From Amycolatopsis aidingensis (lineage in GTDB: Bacteria; Actinomycetota; Actinomycetes; Mycobacteriales; Pseudonocardiaceae): a DNA stretch of 64,000 nt. The notes beneath the pieces were generated by a model. That model was given only the letters and a program-made list of their open reading frames with translations. It had not been told where the DNA came from and ran no database searches. The translations under genes and the position numbers were made by a program. Below, piece by piece: positions 15,713 to 24,104 of the stretch. The stretch's first letter is position 1. Every line of letters starts with the position of its first letter. Location: NCBI RefSeq assembly GCF_018885265.1, contig NZ_CP076538.1, forward strand, positions 5,492,001-5,556,000, read 5' to 3'.

Positions 15713-16432
15713 GTGGACAGCACAGCGGACAGCGGCAGTACGACACGCGGGCACGCCGGACGGCTCGGGATCGGGCTGCGCCCACGGGCGCTACTGGTGG
15801 TGGCCGGTCTTCCGGGCGCGGGCAAGAGCACCCTGCTGCGCGAGACCGGCGGGAACGGCACGGTCACCGTGCTCGACACCGACCAGATCCGCGCGCGGCT
15901 ACGGCGGTTGCTACCCGCGGGCACCCCGTACTCCTGGTACCGCCCGCTGGTGCACCTGCTGCACCTGGCGCGGCTGGTAGCTGCCGCGATCCGCGCGAAG
16001 GGACCGGTCGTGGTGCACGATCCGGCGACCGGCCCCTTCGCCAGGGCCGCCTTCGTCGCGCTCGGTCTGCTCACCGGGCGCACGCGGCACCTGCTGTGGC
16101 TGGACTGCACGGTGGCCGAGGCGCTGGAGGGGCAACGTGCCCGCGGCCGGGTCCTGCTGAGCTGGTCCTTCTCCCGGCATGTCCGCCACCTGCCCCGGGT
16201 ACGTGCCCTGCTGGGCGCGGGGCCGCCCCGGGGCTGGTGCGACCTCATGGTGATCGACCGGCCCACGGCACGGCGCGGTCTGCATCTCACCGTGGGTGGC
16301 GCGGACTCAGCGTCGCCGGTGACCCACCCCCACGGCGGTGGCCAGCAGGACGGCCCCGGCCCAGCCGGTGAGACCGAGCCGGTCGCCCAGCAGCAGCGCG
16401 GCCAGCACGGCGGCGGTGAGCGGTTCCAGTAG
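15713..16432 (+). CDS. AAA/zeta-like P-loop kinase
   Basis: The 239-residue product has Walker A GLPGAGKST at residues 32-40, then VTVLDTDQIRARLRRLLP and VVVHDPATGPFARAAFVALGLLTGRTRHLLWLDCT, the layout of small nucleotide or antibiotic kinases and zeta-like ATPases. GTG 15713 gives the shortest sensible N-terminus. From about residue 200 the sequence becomes low complexity (THPHGGGQQDG, QQQRGQHGGG) and runs 126 bases into the convergent EamA gene, so the natural end may be different or the tail dispensable. Confidence 0.65.
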   Translation: MDSTADSGSTTRGHAGRLGIGLRPRALLVVAGLPGAGKSTLLRETGGNGTVTVLDTDQIRARLRRLLPAGTPYSWYRPLVHLLHLARLVAAAIRAKGPVVVHDPATGPFARAAFVALGLLTGRTRHLLWLDCTVAEALEGQRARGRVLLSWSFSRHVRHLPRVRALLGAGPPRGWCDLMVIDRPTARRGLHLTVGGADSASPVTHPHGGGQQDGPGPAGETEPVAQQQRGQHGGGERFQ

Positions 16433-17089
16433 CGCCGACAGCGCGGCCAGCACCGGGTGTGCGTCCCGTAGTCCCCGGAAGTACGCCGCGTACGCCAGCG
16501 CGGTGGGCACCGCGCCGAGGTAGAGCAGTGCCGCCAGCGCCTCGGCCCGCGCGGGCAGGGCCATGCCCAGCCAGAGCGCGACCGGAAGCAGCAGCACACC
16601 ACCGAGCAGGCACCCGAGCGCGGTGGTGCGCACCGGGTCCAGGCCCGCCACCCGGCGCTGGACGATCAGGGGCAGCGCGGCGAAACCTGCTCCGGACAGC
16701 AGGGCACACAGCACCCCCAGCACCGGCACGCCCCCTGCGGCGCTCCCGTCCGGGGACCAGGTGAGCAGCAGGCCGAGCAACGCGGCCAGGATCGACACCA
16801 CCGTCCCCGCCGCGGGCCGGTGCCGCCGCAGCAGGGCATCGGCCACCGCGACGAACACCGGCACGCTACCGATGGTGACCATGGTCGCGATGCTGACCGA
16901 GGTGAGCCGCACCGCGGAGAAGTAGCAACTCTGGTACGCCGCCAACAGCGTGCCCGCGAACGCCGGCCTGCGGGCCGCCGCGGCGGTACGCGGGAATCCG
17001 GCGAGCCCGCCGGTCCCCCACAGCACCCCGGCGACCAGCAGCGCCCCGGCCGATCCGGCACGCGCCCGATCGAGTACAGCAACAGACAT
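16307..17089 (-). CDS. EamA/DMT-family transporter, shortened N-terminal half
   Basis: The 260-residue membrane protein has the DMT pattern of repeated hydrophobic helices, with AGVLWGTGGLAG at the start, AYQSCYFSAVRLTSVSIATMVTIGSVPVFVAVADALL in the first EamA repeat, and PTALAYAAYFRGLRDAHPVLAALSALLEPLTAAVLAALLLGD in the second. Family members are usually 280-310 residues; here only about 12 residues (FPRTAAAARRPA) separate helix 1 from the helix that normally is third, so roughly one transmembrane helix seems to be missing. The exported substrate is unknown. Confidence 0.8.
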   Translation of the reverse strand: MSVAVLDRARAGSAGALLVAGVLWGTGGLAGFPRTAAAARRPAFAGTLLAAYQSCYFSAVRLTSVSIATMVTIGSVPVFVAVADALLRRHRPAAGTVVSILAALLGLLLTWSPDGSAAGGVPVLGVLCALLSGAGFAALPLIVQRRVAGLDPVRTTALGCLLGGVLLLPVALWLGMALPARAEALAALLYLGAVPTALAYAAYFRGLRDAHPVLAALSALLEPLTAAVLAALLLGDRLGLTGWAGAVLLATAVGVGHRRR

Positions 17090-17142
17090 GAAGACGCTCC
17101 GACGTCGAAGGAATGGGACAACGACGACGCGGGGCGTGCCTA

Positions 17143-17175
17143 CCGGCGCCGGGACTCATGGGGTCCCGGCGCCGG
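17143..17175 (-). terminator. 13-bp perfect hairpin downstream of the DUF885 gene
   Basis: CCGGCGCCGGGAC (17143-17155) pairs exactly with 17163-17175 around a 7-base loop, about 100 bases after the DUF885 stop and before the EamA start. It probably isolates the two same-strand genes. A second, weaker hairpin lies at 17191-17208. Confidence 0.65.
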
Positions 17176-17277
17176 GTGTCAACCGCGGTTCCGGTGCGAC
17201 CGCACCGGTGCGCTCACGCCCCGCTCAGGGGCGCGGCGGGGAAACGATGCACTGCATGATCATCACCTGGTCGTTGC

Positions 17278-18966
17278 TCAGCCGAGCTCGGCGAGAGTGT
17301 CCCGGAGGGTGTCCAGACCCATGCCGCCGAGCCGCAGTGCCCTGGTGTGGAAGTCCTTGAGATCGAAGGCGGAACCCGCCCTGCGCCGCGCGTCCTCCCG
17401 CGCGGCCAGCCACATCCGCTCGCCGAGCTTGTACGAGGGAGCCTGCCCCGGCCAGCCGAGGTAGCGGTCGATCTCGTCCCGGACATGGTCGGCATCGGTG
17501 ATCGTCCTGGTGAGCATGAACTCAAGGCCGAGCTCGGGCGTCCACCGCTCACCCTCGTGGAAGCCGGTACCGGCCGGGATCTCCAGTTCGAGGTGCATGC
17601 CGATGTCCACCACCACCCTGGCGGCCCGGAACAGGTGGGCGTCCAGCATGCCGAGCAGGTTCCCTTCGTCCTCGAGGAACCCGAGGTCCTGCATGAGCCG
17701 CTCGGCGTAGAGCGCCCAGCCCTCGGCGTGCCCCGAGGTCAGGGCCAGCATCCGCTGGAACCGGTTCAGGGTCGCGGCCTGGTACACCGAGGTGGCGATC
17801 TGCAGGTGATGACCGGGTGCGCCCTCGTGGTAGACCGTGCTGACCTCGCGCCAGGTGGAGAACTCCTCCCTGCCCGGCGGCACCGACCACCACATCTGGC
17901 CAGGGCGGGAGAAGTCCTCGGTCGGGCCGGTGTAGTACGCCCCGACGCCACCGCCCGGCGGGGCGATCTTGCACTCCAGCGCCATGATCTCGTCCGGGAT
18001 GTCGAAATGCTTGCCCCGCAAGGAGCTCAGCGCGTCGTCGGACAGCTGCTGCATCCACTCCTCTAGCCCGCGCTGGCCGTGCACCCGGTACCGGGGGTCG
18101 GCGTCCAGCGCCGCGGCGGCCTGGGCCAGGCTCGCCCCCGGCTTGATCCGCTCGGCGACCTCCTTGGCCTCGCGCTCGACCCTGGCGAACTCCGCCCAGC
18201 CCCACTCGTAGGCCTCCCGCAGGTCCAGCTCGGCGCCGACGAAGTTACGCGACCACAGCCGGTAGACCTCGGCGCCGACCGCGTCCTTGGTCGGCACCCG
18301 CGGGGCGAGCTCGGCGCGCAGGAAACCGGCCAGCTCCGCGTACGCCTCCTGCGCCACCTGCGCGCCGTGGCGCAGCCGGGAGCGCAACGACTCCGGCAGG
18401 TCCACGCTGTCGGCGCCACCGACGAGGCCGTCGAAGAACCCGGACCCACCATGCAGTCCGGCCCAGGTCTCGGCCTGCTCGGCGACCTTGCTGACCTGGC
18501 GCAGCGCGGGGGCCTGCTCAGCATCGGCCGCGGCGAGCAGCGAGGCACGCACCCCGTCCAGCGCCTCCGGAATCCGCTCCAGCCGCGCGCCGATCTGCTC
18601 CCAGTGGTCCGCGGTCTCCACCGGCATCAGATCGAAGATCGTGCGCAGCGCCTGCACCGGGCTGTCGGTCACGTTCAGCGCGCCGAGGTCGAGACCCGCC
18701 TCGTGGATCTCCAGCTCGATTCCCACCCGCTCGGTGAACACGGTCTTCGCCAGCCGCTCGTTCGCGTCGGCGGGCTCGGCCCGCTCGATCTCCCGCAGGT
18801 ACCGCCTTGCGAGCGCGGCCCGCGCGGCGTATCCCTCCGGTGAGTAGTCGGTGAGCTGGTCCTCGTAACCGGAGATGCCGAACTCCGTCGCCGTGACGGG
18901 GTGTGCCGCGGCGAAGTCGTCGACGTACCGGTTGCAGATCTCGTGTACGCCCTCGGTAGAAGCCAT
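17278..18966 (-). CDS. DUF885-family protein (predicted metallopeptidase-like)
   Basis: The 562-residue product matches the DUF885 family over its full length: an N-terminal YVDDFAAAHPVTATEFGISGYEDQL segment and the C-terminal motif TVYHEGAPGHHLQIA (about residues 385-399), an HExxxHH-type site that resembles the HExxH zinc site of gluzincin peptidases, followed by HAEGWALYAERLMQDLG with a further acidic residue. No signal peptide is seen. The family is widespread in actinobacteria; peptide hydrolysis is suspected, not shown here. A TAACGT box six bases before the ATG suggests a leaderless transcript. Confidence 0.85.
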   Translation of the reverse strand: MASTEGVHEICNRYVDDFAAAHPVTATEFGISGYEDQLTDYSPEGYAARAALARRYLREIERAEPADANERLAKTVFTERVGIELEIHEAGLDLGALNVTDSPVQALRTIFDLMPVETADHWEQIGARLERIPEALDGVRASLLAAADAEQAPALRQVSKVAEQAETWAGLHGGSGFFDGLVGGADSVDLPESLRSRLRHGAQVAQEAYAELAGFLRAELAPRVPTKDAVGAEVYRLWSRNFVGAELDLREAYEWGWAEFARVEREAKEVAERIKPGASLAQAAAALDADPRYRVHGQRGLEEWMQQLSDDALSSLRGKHFDIPDEIMALECKIAPPGGGVGAYYTGPTEDFSRPGQMWWSVPPGREEFSTWREVSTVYHEGAPGHHLQIATSVYQAATLNRFQRMLALTSGHAEGWALYAERLMQDLGFLEDEGNLLGMLDAHLFRAARVVVDIGMHLELEIPAGTGFHEGERWTPELGLEFMLTRTITDADHVRDEIDRYLGWPGQAPSYKLGERMWLAAREDARRRAGSAFDLKDFHTRALRLGGMGLDTLRDTLAELG

Positions 18967-19039
18967 ATCGGCACGTTACCGGCCGAGCGCGCGGGATACG
19001 CACCGGATTATCGGAACGGCGCCAGGGGCCGCGACGCCG

Positions 19040-19834
19040 CTACAGGCCTGCGAGCAGGTCCGTCTCGGTGATCCCCGGCCCCTGGCCGGCGCGGATGAAC
19101 CACTCCGTGCCGAAGGCGCGGCGGAAGGCGTCCTCGGGCATGGCGAGGAAGAAGGACTCCTCGCTGATCTGGCTGGCGTGCGCGCGCATGGCGGCCCGCT
19201 TGTGCCCGGTGTAGCCGGTGACGTCCACCGCCGCGGTGATCTCCGACTCCGGCTTGCCGAACTCCCCTGGTTCCTCGAAGTCGGGCAGCTCGATCCCGGC
19301 CGCCGCCGCGGACTGGGCGAACTCGGCCATTCCGCGGATCATCTGGTCCCGGTTCATGGTGTTCTGGTACACCCGCGGAGTGCCAGCCAGCTCGGCGGCA
19401 CGCAGGCCGACCCGGTGCACCTGGATGTGGTCGGGATGGCCGTAGCCGCCGTTGTCGTCGTACACGGTCAGCACCTCGGCCTGCTCCTCGCGCAGGATCG
19501 CGGCGAGCCGCTGCGCGGCCTCCTCCACCGGGGCGGTCCAGAACGAGCCCGGTTCGTCGTTGGTCGGCTCGCCCATCATCCCGGAGTCGACGTAGCCGAG
19601 GAACTCCACCCGTTTGGCTCCCAGGATCTCCGCGGCGGCGTGGGTCTCCTCGACCCTGCGCTGCCACAGCTGCTCCCCCTCGGTGAGAAAACCGTCCGCC
19701 ACCTCGCCGTGTTCACCGCGGGTGGCCACGACGAGCACGACACGATGCCCCTCTTCGAACGCCTTGCGCATCACCCCACCGCACGCGATCGACTCGTCGT
19801 CCGGATGCGCATGAAACGACACCAAAGTTGCCAT
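19040..19834 (-). CDS. PIG-L/LmbE-family deacetylase
   Basis: The 264-residue product shows the zinc motif AHPDDES near its start (residues 9-15) and the distal zinc His in GGYGHPDHIQVH (about residues 130-141). The family includes MshB (GlcNAc-Ins deacetylase of mycothiol synthesis) and Mca (mycothiol S-conjugate amidase). Its length and HPDHIQVH segment would fit either a mycothiol-related or a general N-acyl sugar deacetylase; I do not assign one. It is divergent from the polyprenyl synthase gene, and TAGGTT seven bases before the ATG fits a leaderless -10 box. Confidence 0.88.
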   Translation of the reverse strand: MATLVSFHAHPDDESIACGGVMRKAFEEGHRVVLVVATRGEHGEVADGFLTEGEQLWQRRVEETHAAAEILGAKRVEFLGYVDSGMMGEPTNDEPGSFWTAPVEEAAQRLAAILREEQAEVLTVYDDNGGYGHPDHIQVHRVGLRAAELAGTPRVYQNTMNRDQMIRGMAEFAQSAAAAGIELPDFEEPGEFGKPESEITAAVDVTGYTGHKRAAMRAHASQISEESFFLAMPEDAFRRAFGTEWFIRAGQGPGITETDLLAGL

Positions 19835-19873
19835 GCCGACGAACCTACGCGAAAGCTACGACAGGATGGGGGC

Positions 19874-20965
19874 ATGAACGTGCCGGACTACGATGCCGAC
19901 CTGGCCGCCCATGTCGAACGGGTGCTGGCCGAGTTCCTGCGCTCGGCTGGCGAGGACATCCAGCACACCGAACCCGTCGTGGGCCCGGGAATCGAGGCGC
20001 TGACCGGCTTCGTGCTCGGCGGCGGCAAACGGTTGCGGCCGACCTTCGCCTGGTGGGCCTGGCGCGGTGCGGGTGGCGATCCGGGCGGCGGGCATGCCGA
20101 GGGGGTGCTGCGGGCGGTGGCCAGCCTGGAGTTGCTGCAGGCTGGTGCGCTGATCCACGACGACCTGATGGACTCGTCGGACTCCCGGCGCGGCGCACCC
20201 ACCGTGCACATCGCCTTCGCCAAGCGGCACGCCGACGCGGGCTGGCTCGGCTCGCCCGCGACCTTCGGGTTAGCCGCCGCCGTGCTGATCGGCGACCTCG
20301 CGCTGGCCTGGTCCGAGGACATGTTCGCGGAGGCCCCGCTGCCCGCCGAGGTGCTGGCGGCCGCGCGCCCGGCCTGGCGGGCCATGCGCACCGAGGTGCT
20401 GGCTGGCCAATACCTGGATGTGCACACCCAGGCCACCGGGGACTCCTCGGTGGAGGCGGCACTGCGCATCGACCGGTTGAAGACCGCCGCGTACACCGTG
20501 CGGCGGCCGCTGCATCTGGGTGCGGCACTCGCCGGGGCGGACGCGCGGCTGACCGAAACCCTGCTGACGGCAGGCAGCGATCTCGGAGTCGCCTTCCAGC
20601 TGCGGGACGACCTGCTCGGCGTGTTCGGTGATCCCTCGGTGACCGGCAAACCGGCCGGGGACGACCTGCGTGAGGGCAAGCGCACCGTGCTGGTCGCGCT
20701 CGGCCTGCGGCAGGCCGAGGAGCGCGGCGACGCGCACGCGCGGGAGGTGATCGCGGCGGCGATCGGCGACCCGGGGCTGCCGGAACCGAAGGTGGAGGAG
20801 GTCCGGCAGGCGCTCACCGAGGTGGGCGCGGTGCGGGCGGTGGAGCGCAGGATCGACGAGCTCACCGGCTCCGCGCTGGCCGCGCTGGACACCGCGGAGC
20901 TGGCCGAGCCCGCAGCATCCCGGCTCGCCGAACTGGCAGGGAAGGCCACCCAGCGCACCCACTGA
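19874..20965 (+). CDS. Polyprenyl (geranyl-/geranylgeranyl-type) diphosphate synthase
   Basis: It would condense isopentenyl diphosphate onto allylic diphosphates. The 363-residue product has GGGKRLRP (about residues 51-58), the first Asp-rich motif HDDLMDSSDSRRG (Asp96, Asp97, Asp100) and the second motif FQLRDDLLGVFGD (Asp245, Asp246) in which the last Asp is replaced by Gly, as is common in actinobacterial IdsA-type enzymes. In M. tuberculosis idsA2 lies near Rv2175c and pknL; the same neighbourhood is kept here, which supports orthology with idsA2. No other carotenoid or terpene gene is close. Confidence 0.9.
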   Translation: MNVPDYDADLAAHVERVLAEFLRSAGEDIQHTEPVVGPGIEALTGFVLGGGKRLRPTFAWWAWRGAGGDPGGGHAEGVLRAVASLELLQAGALIHDDLMDSSDSRRGAPTVHIAFAKRHADAGWLGSPATFGLAAAVLIGDLALAWSEDMFAEAPLPAEVLAAARPAWRAMRTEVLAGQYLDVHTQATGDSSVEAALRIDRLKTAAYTVRRPLHLGAALAGADARLTETLLTAGSDLGVAFQLRDDLLGVFGDPSVTGKPAGDDLREGKRTVLVALGLRQAEERGDAHAREVIAAAIGDPGLPEPKVEEVRQALTEVGAVRAVERRIDELTGSALAALDTAELAEPAASRLAELAGKATQRTH

Positions 20966-21038
20966 GCTCAAGCTGAGAGCAGTGTGGCGATCTTGGCCGA
21001 CGGGCGCGCACCGTGATGATCGCGGCTAGGCTCGGGCC

Positions 21039-21827
21039 ATGACCACAGCAACGAAGAGGCCTGTCCGGATCGGATTCCAGCTTCAGCCCCAGCATGCCGA
21101 GTACGCGGACATCCGCCGCGCCGCGGCCAAGGCCGAGGAACTCGGAGTGGACATCCTGTTCAACTGGGACCACTTCTACCCGCTCTACGGTGACCCCGAC
21201 GGCAAGCACTTCGAGTGCTGGACCATGCTCGGCGCGTGGGCCGAGGCCACCTCCCGGGTGCAGATCGGCGCGCTGGTGACCTGCAACAGCTACCGCAACC
21301 CCGAACTGCTCGCCGATATGGCGCGCACGGTCGACCACATCAGCGGCGGCCGGCTGATCTTCGGCATCGGTTCCGGCTGGTTCGAGAAGGACTACACCGA
21401 GTACGGCTACGAGTTCGGCACCGCGGGCGGGCGGCTGGATGCCCTCGCCGAGGCGCTGCCCCGGATCGAGCAGCGGCTCGGCAAGCTCAACCCGGCCCCG
21501 ACCCGCAAACTCCCGGTGCTGATCGGCGGTGGCGGGGAGAAGAAGACCCTGCGGCTGGTCGCCAAGCATGCCGATATCTGGCACGGCTTCGGCGATGTCG
21601 AGACCGCAGGGCGCAAGGTGCGCATCCTCGACCAGCACTGCGCCGACCTCGGCCGCGACCCGGCGGAGATCGAGCGGTCCGTCGGGGTGCAGGAGGCCCC
21701 CGAGAAGCTGGGCAAGCCCCTGCACGACCTGGGCATCACCATGTTCACCGTCGGCACCGACGGCCCGAACTACGACCTCGGCCTGCTGCGCGACTGGATC
21801 GCCTGGCGCGACGACCAGAACTCCTGA
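21039..21827 (+). CDS. LLM-class F420-dependent oxidoreductase
   Basis: The 262-residue TIM-barrel product reads RIGFQLQPQHAEYADIRRAAAKAEELGVDILFNWDHF, with SRVQIGALVTCNSYRNPELLADMARTVDHISGGRLIFGIGSGWF (about residues 70-113) and LPVLIGGGGEKKTLRLVAKHAD, all standard luciferase-like features for F420-using enzymes. The substrate is unknown. TAGGCT at 21027-21032, six bases before the ATG, looks like the -10 box of a leaderless transcript. Confidence 0.9.
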   Translation: MTTATKRPVRIGFQLQPQHAEYADIRRAAAKAEELGVDILFNWDHFYPLYGDPDGKHFECWTMLGAWAEATSRVQIGALVTCNSYRNPELLADMARTVDHISGGRLIFGIGSGWFEKDYTEYGYEFGTAGGRLDALAEALPRIEQRLGKLNPAPTRKLPVLIGGGGEKKTLRLVAKHADIWHGFGDVETAGRKVRILDQHCADLGRDPAEIERSVGVQEAPEKLGKPLHDLGITMFTVGTDGPNYDLGLLRDWIAWRDDQNS

Positions 21828-21831
21828 CCGG

Positions 21832-22386
21832 TCACTTCGTGGTGCGGGCGCGGTGGGCGGCGACGCGGGCGCGGGTGGCGCAGCGGGTGCCGCAGTAGCG
21901 GCGGGGGTCGCCGGAGCCGAGGTCGAGGAACGGGCGGCCACAGGAGGCGGCGGCGCAGATCCCGCCCGGTGGGCGCTGCCATTCGGCCAGCAGCACCGCG
22001 AGCGCCAGGCAGGACGAGGTGAGCAGCCACTCCCCGTGCGGGGCGTCGTCGGCGCCGTCCACATGCAGGTGCCAGGCGAACGCCCCGCCGTGTGTGGTCA
22101 GCCGCGGCGGGTGCGCCCACGCCGCAAGCAGCTCGTTCAGCACCGCCGCGGCGGAGTCCACATCGGGGGCGGCGAAAATCCTGGTCAACTCGGTGGCCGC
22201 GGCCCGCAACTGCGCCAGGTCCGGCTCGGACAGCTCGATCGGCTCCCGCTCTCCGTGCCGCAGCAGCACCGCACGCACCTCGGCCGCGGCGGCCCGCTCG
22301 TGCAGCAATGCCACGATCAGCTCGACGGCACGCTGGGCCGCCGTGCGCGCGGAACGCCCGGACAGATATTCGGAGGACGGGGCCAC
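21832..22386 (-). CDS. CGNR zinc-finger protein (ABATE-type regulator)
   Basis: The C-terminus has the CGNR-like zinc finger: CAAASCGRPFLDLGSGDPRRYCGTRCATRARVAAHRART, with four Cys in place and the CGTRCATR stretch substituting for the CGNR signature. The N-terminal helical domain matches the stress-induced ABATE region. GTG 22386 is the likely start (184 residues); longer frames read upstream into the divergent MFS gene. It may control that transporter, whose start is only 23 bases away. Confidence 0.8.
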   Translation of the reverse strand: MAPSSEYLSGRSARTAAQRAVELIVALLHERAAAAEVRAVLLRHGEREPIELSEPDLAQLRAAATELTRIFAAPDVDSAAAVLNELLAAWAHPPRLTTHGGAFAWHLHVDGADDAPHGEWLLTSSCLALAVLLAEWQRPPGGICAAASCGRPFLDLGSGDPRRYCGTRCATRARVAAHRARTTK

Positions 22387-22409
22387 CGGCCCAGTGTAAC
22401 GTGCTGGAC

Positions 22410-23621
22410 ATGCCAGGGCGTTACGCACTGCCGGGTTACCTCGTCGGGGCGACCGCGGCCCGCACCGGGGACGAGGTGTCCGGACCCGCGCTGCTGCTGG
22501 TGGGGCTGGCTGCCACCGGATCGGTCGCCACCGGCTCCGGCCTGCTCGCGGCACTGACGATCTCGGCGGCCATCGGCGGTCCGGTGCTCGGCGCGCTGCT
22601 GGACCGCAGCCACCGCCCTGGCAGGCTGCTGGCCGGGGCGCTGGCCGCCTACACCGCGGGCCTCGGGGTGCTGCTCGCCGGGGCCGGACAGCTGCCGACC
22701 CCGCTGGCGCTGGCCGTGGCGCTGCTCACCGGCATGTGCAACGCCGCGATCTCCGGCGGCTGGACCGCGCAGTTGCCCGGGGTCGTGCCAGCGGAACGGT
22801 TCGCCAGGGCCAACGCGCTGGACGCGCTGACCTACGGGCTGGCGGGTCTCGCCGGACCCGCGCTGGCCGGGTTGCTGGGCAGCATCCTCGGCGCACCGGC
22901 CGCGCTGCTGGCTGCGATCGTGCTGGTGGCCGCGGCGCTGCCGGTGGCTGCCACGCTGCCCCGCCCGGCCACCCGGCCGCCGCCCCGCTCGCTCACCCGC
23001 GATATGCGGGCGGGGTTCACCGCGATTGCCCGCAGCCGTTCCCTGCTCGCCGGCACGGCCACCTCGGTGGTGGCCTTCGCCGGAGTGGGGATGCTGGTGG
23101 TGTGCTGCCCCGTGCTCGGCACGCAGCGGTTCGGGGACGCGGGCCGTGGCACGCTGCTACTCGCGGTACTGGCCGCCACCGCGATGGCGGCCAATGCCCT
23201 GCTGGCGCGCAGGCCGGGCCTGCTCCGGCCGGACCTCGTGCTGGCGGCCAGCACCCTGCTGCTCGGCGCCGGGATGCTCACCGCGGCACTGACCAGCCAC
23301 CCCGGCTACGCCGTGCTGGCCGTGGTGATCGCCGGCCTCGGGGACGGCCCCCAGCTCACCGCGCTGTTCGCCATCCGGCACCGGGAGGCACCGGCCAGGC
23401 TGCGGGCACAGATCTTCACCACCGGCGCCAGCCTGAAGATCAGCGGATTCGCGCTGGGTTCCGCACTGGCCGGACCGTTGGCCGCAACGTCCCTCACCGC
23501 CTGCCTGCTGGTGGCGGCAGGGGTGGAACTGCTCGCCGCACTGACCTTCCTCGCCTGCCACCGATGGTGGCCCGGCAAGCCAGGAGGACTCAGAAGGCCA
23601 TCGCTTGAGCGCGCCGCTTGA
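22410..23621 (+). CDS. MFS-family transporter
   Basis: The 403-residue product is very hydrophobic with about 12 predicted membrane segments, starting PGYLVGATAARTGDEVSGPALLLVGLAATGS and showing GGPVLGALLDRSHRPGRLLAGALAA between helices 2 and 3. Such proteins export small molecules by proton antiport. Its start has TAACGT seven bases upstream (leaderless type). The divergent CGNR regulator is 23 bases away, so a regulator-efflux pair is likely. It overlaps the Rv2175c-like gene by 32 bases tail to tail. Confidence 0.85.
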   Translation: MPGRYALPGYLVGATAARTGDEVSGPALLLVGLAATGSVATGSGLLAALTISAAIGGPVLGALLDRSHRPGRLLAGALAAYTAGLGVLLAGAGQLPTPLALAVALLTGMCNAAISGGWTAQLPGVVPAERFARANALDALTYGLAGLAGPALAGLLGSILGAPAALLAAIVLVAAALPVAATLPRPATRPPPRSLTRDMRAGFTAIARSRSLLAGTATSVVAFAGVGMLVVCCPVLGTQRFGDAGRGTLLLAVLAATAMAANALLARRPGLLRPDLVLAASTLLLGAGMLTAALTSHPGYAVLAVVIAGLGDGPQLTALFAIRHREAPARLRAQIFTTGASLKISGFALGSALAGPLAATSLTACLLVAAGVELLAALTFLACHRWWPGKPGGLRRPSLERAA

Positions 23622-23958
23622 CCTCCGTGCCGTGGCTGGTACGCAAGGCGTTGATCGGCGTGATACCGGGCAGGGACTCGTCCGCCGCGAACAGCCAGCG
23701 CAGCATCTCGGTCCGGTCGAACCCGGCGTCGGCCAGCACCGTCACCGTGCCGGCCAGCCCTTTGACCACACCGTTTCCGTTCAGGAAATCCGCGGGAACC
23801 ATCAGCTCGCCATCGCGGCGGACCGCGATGAGCTGGCCGTCCCGCAGCAGTTGCCGCGCCTTGTTCATCGACAACCCGAGCTTCGTCGCCACCTCCGGGA
23901 GCGGAAGCACGGCGACCTCGGCCTCGAGCACGTCGTCAGCGACTGGGATCGCACTCAC
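23590..23958 (-). CDS. Rv2175c-family DNA-binding protein
   Basis: The 122-residue product (VSAIPVADDVLEAEVAVLPLPEVATKLGLSMNKARQLLRDG, then VPADFLNGNGVVKGLAGTVTVLADAGF and ESLPGITPINALR) matches Rv2175c of M. tuberculosis, a winged-helix DNA-binding protein that is a known substrate of PknL. GTG 23958 gives the family's usual length. The gene faces pknL, as in mycobacteria, and shares a 146-base promoter region with it. Confidence 0.9.
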   Translation of the reverse strand: MSAIPVADDVLEAEVAVLPLPEVATKLGLSMNKARQLLRDGQLIAVRRDGELMVPADFLNGNGVVKGLAGTVTVLADAGFDRTEMLRWLFAADESLPGITPINALRTSHGTEVKRRAQAMAF

Positions 23959-24104
23959 GCCACATACTGTGCCATATTCCACGCCATACGCAGAATGTTC
24001 GCTCGACCGGCCCACATCCGCCGGTGTGGGTATACCCTCGGCAAACACAGCCCAACTCTGGTACCTCACTCACATCTACCGGACTATCCGTAGGATTTGG
24101 CGGC

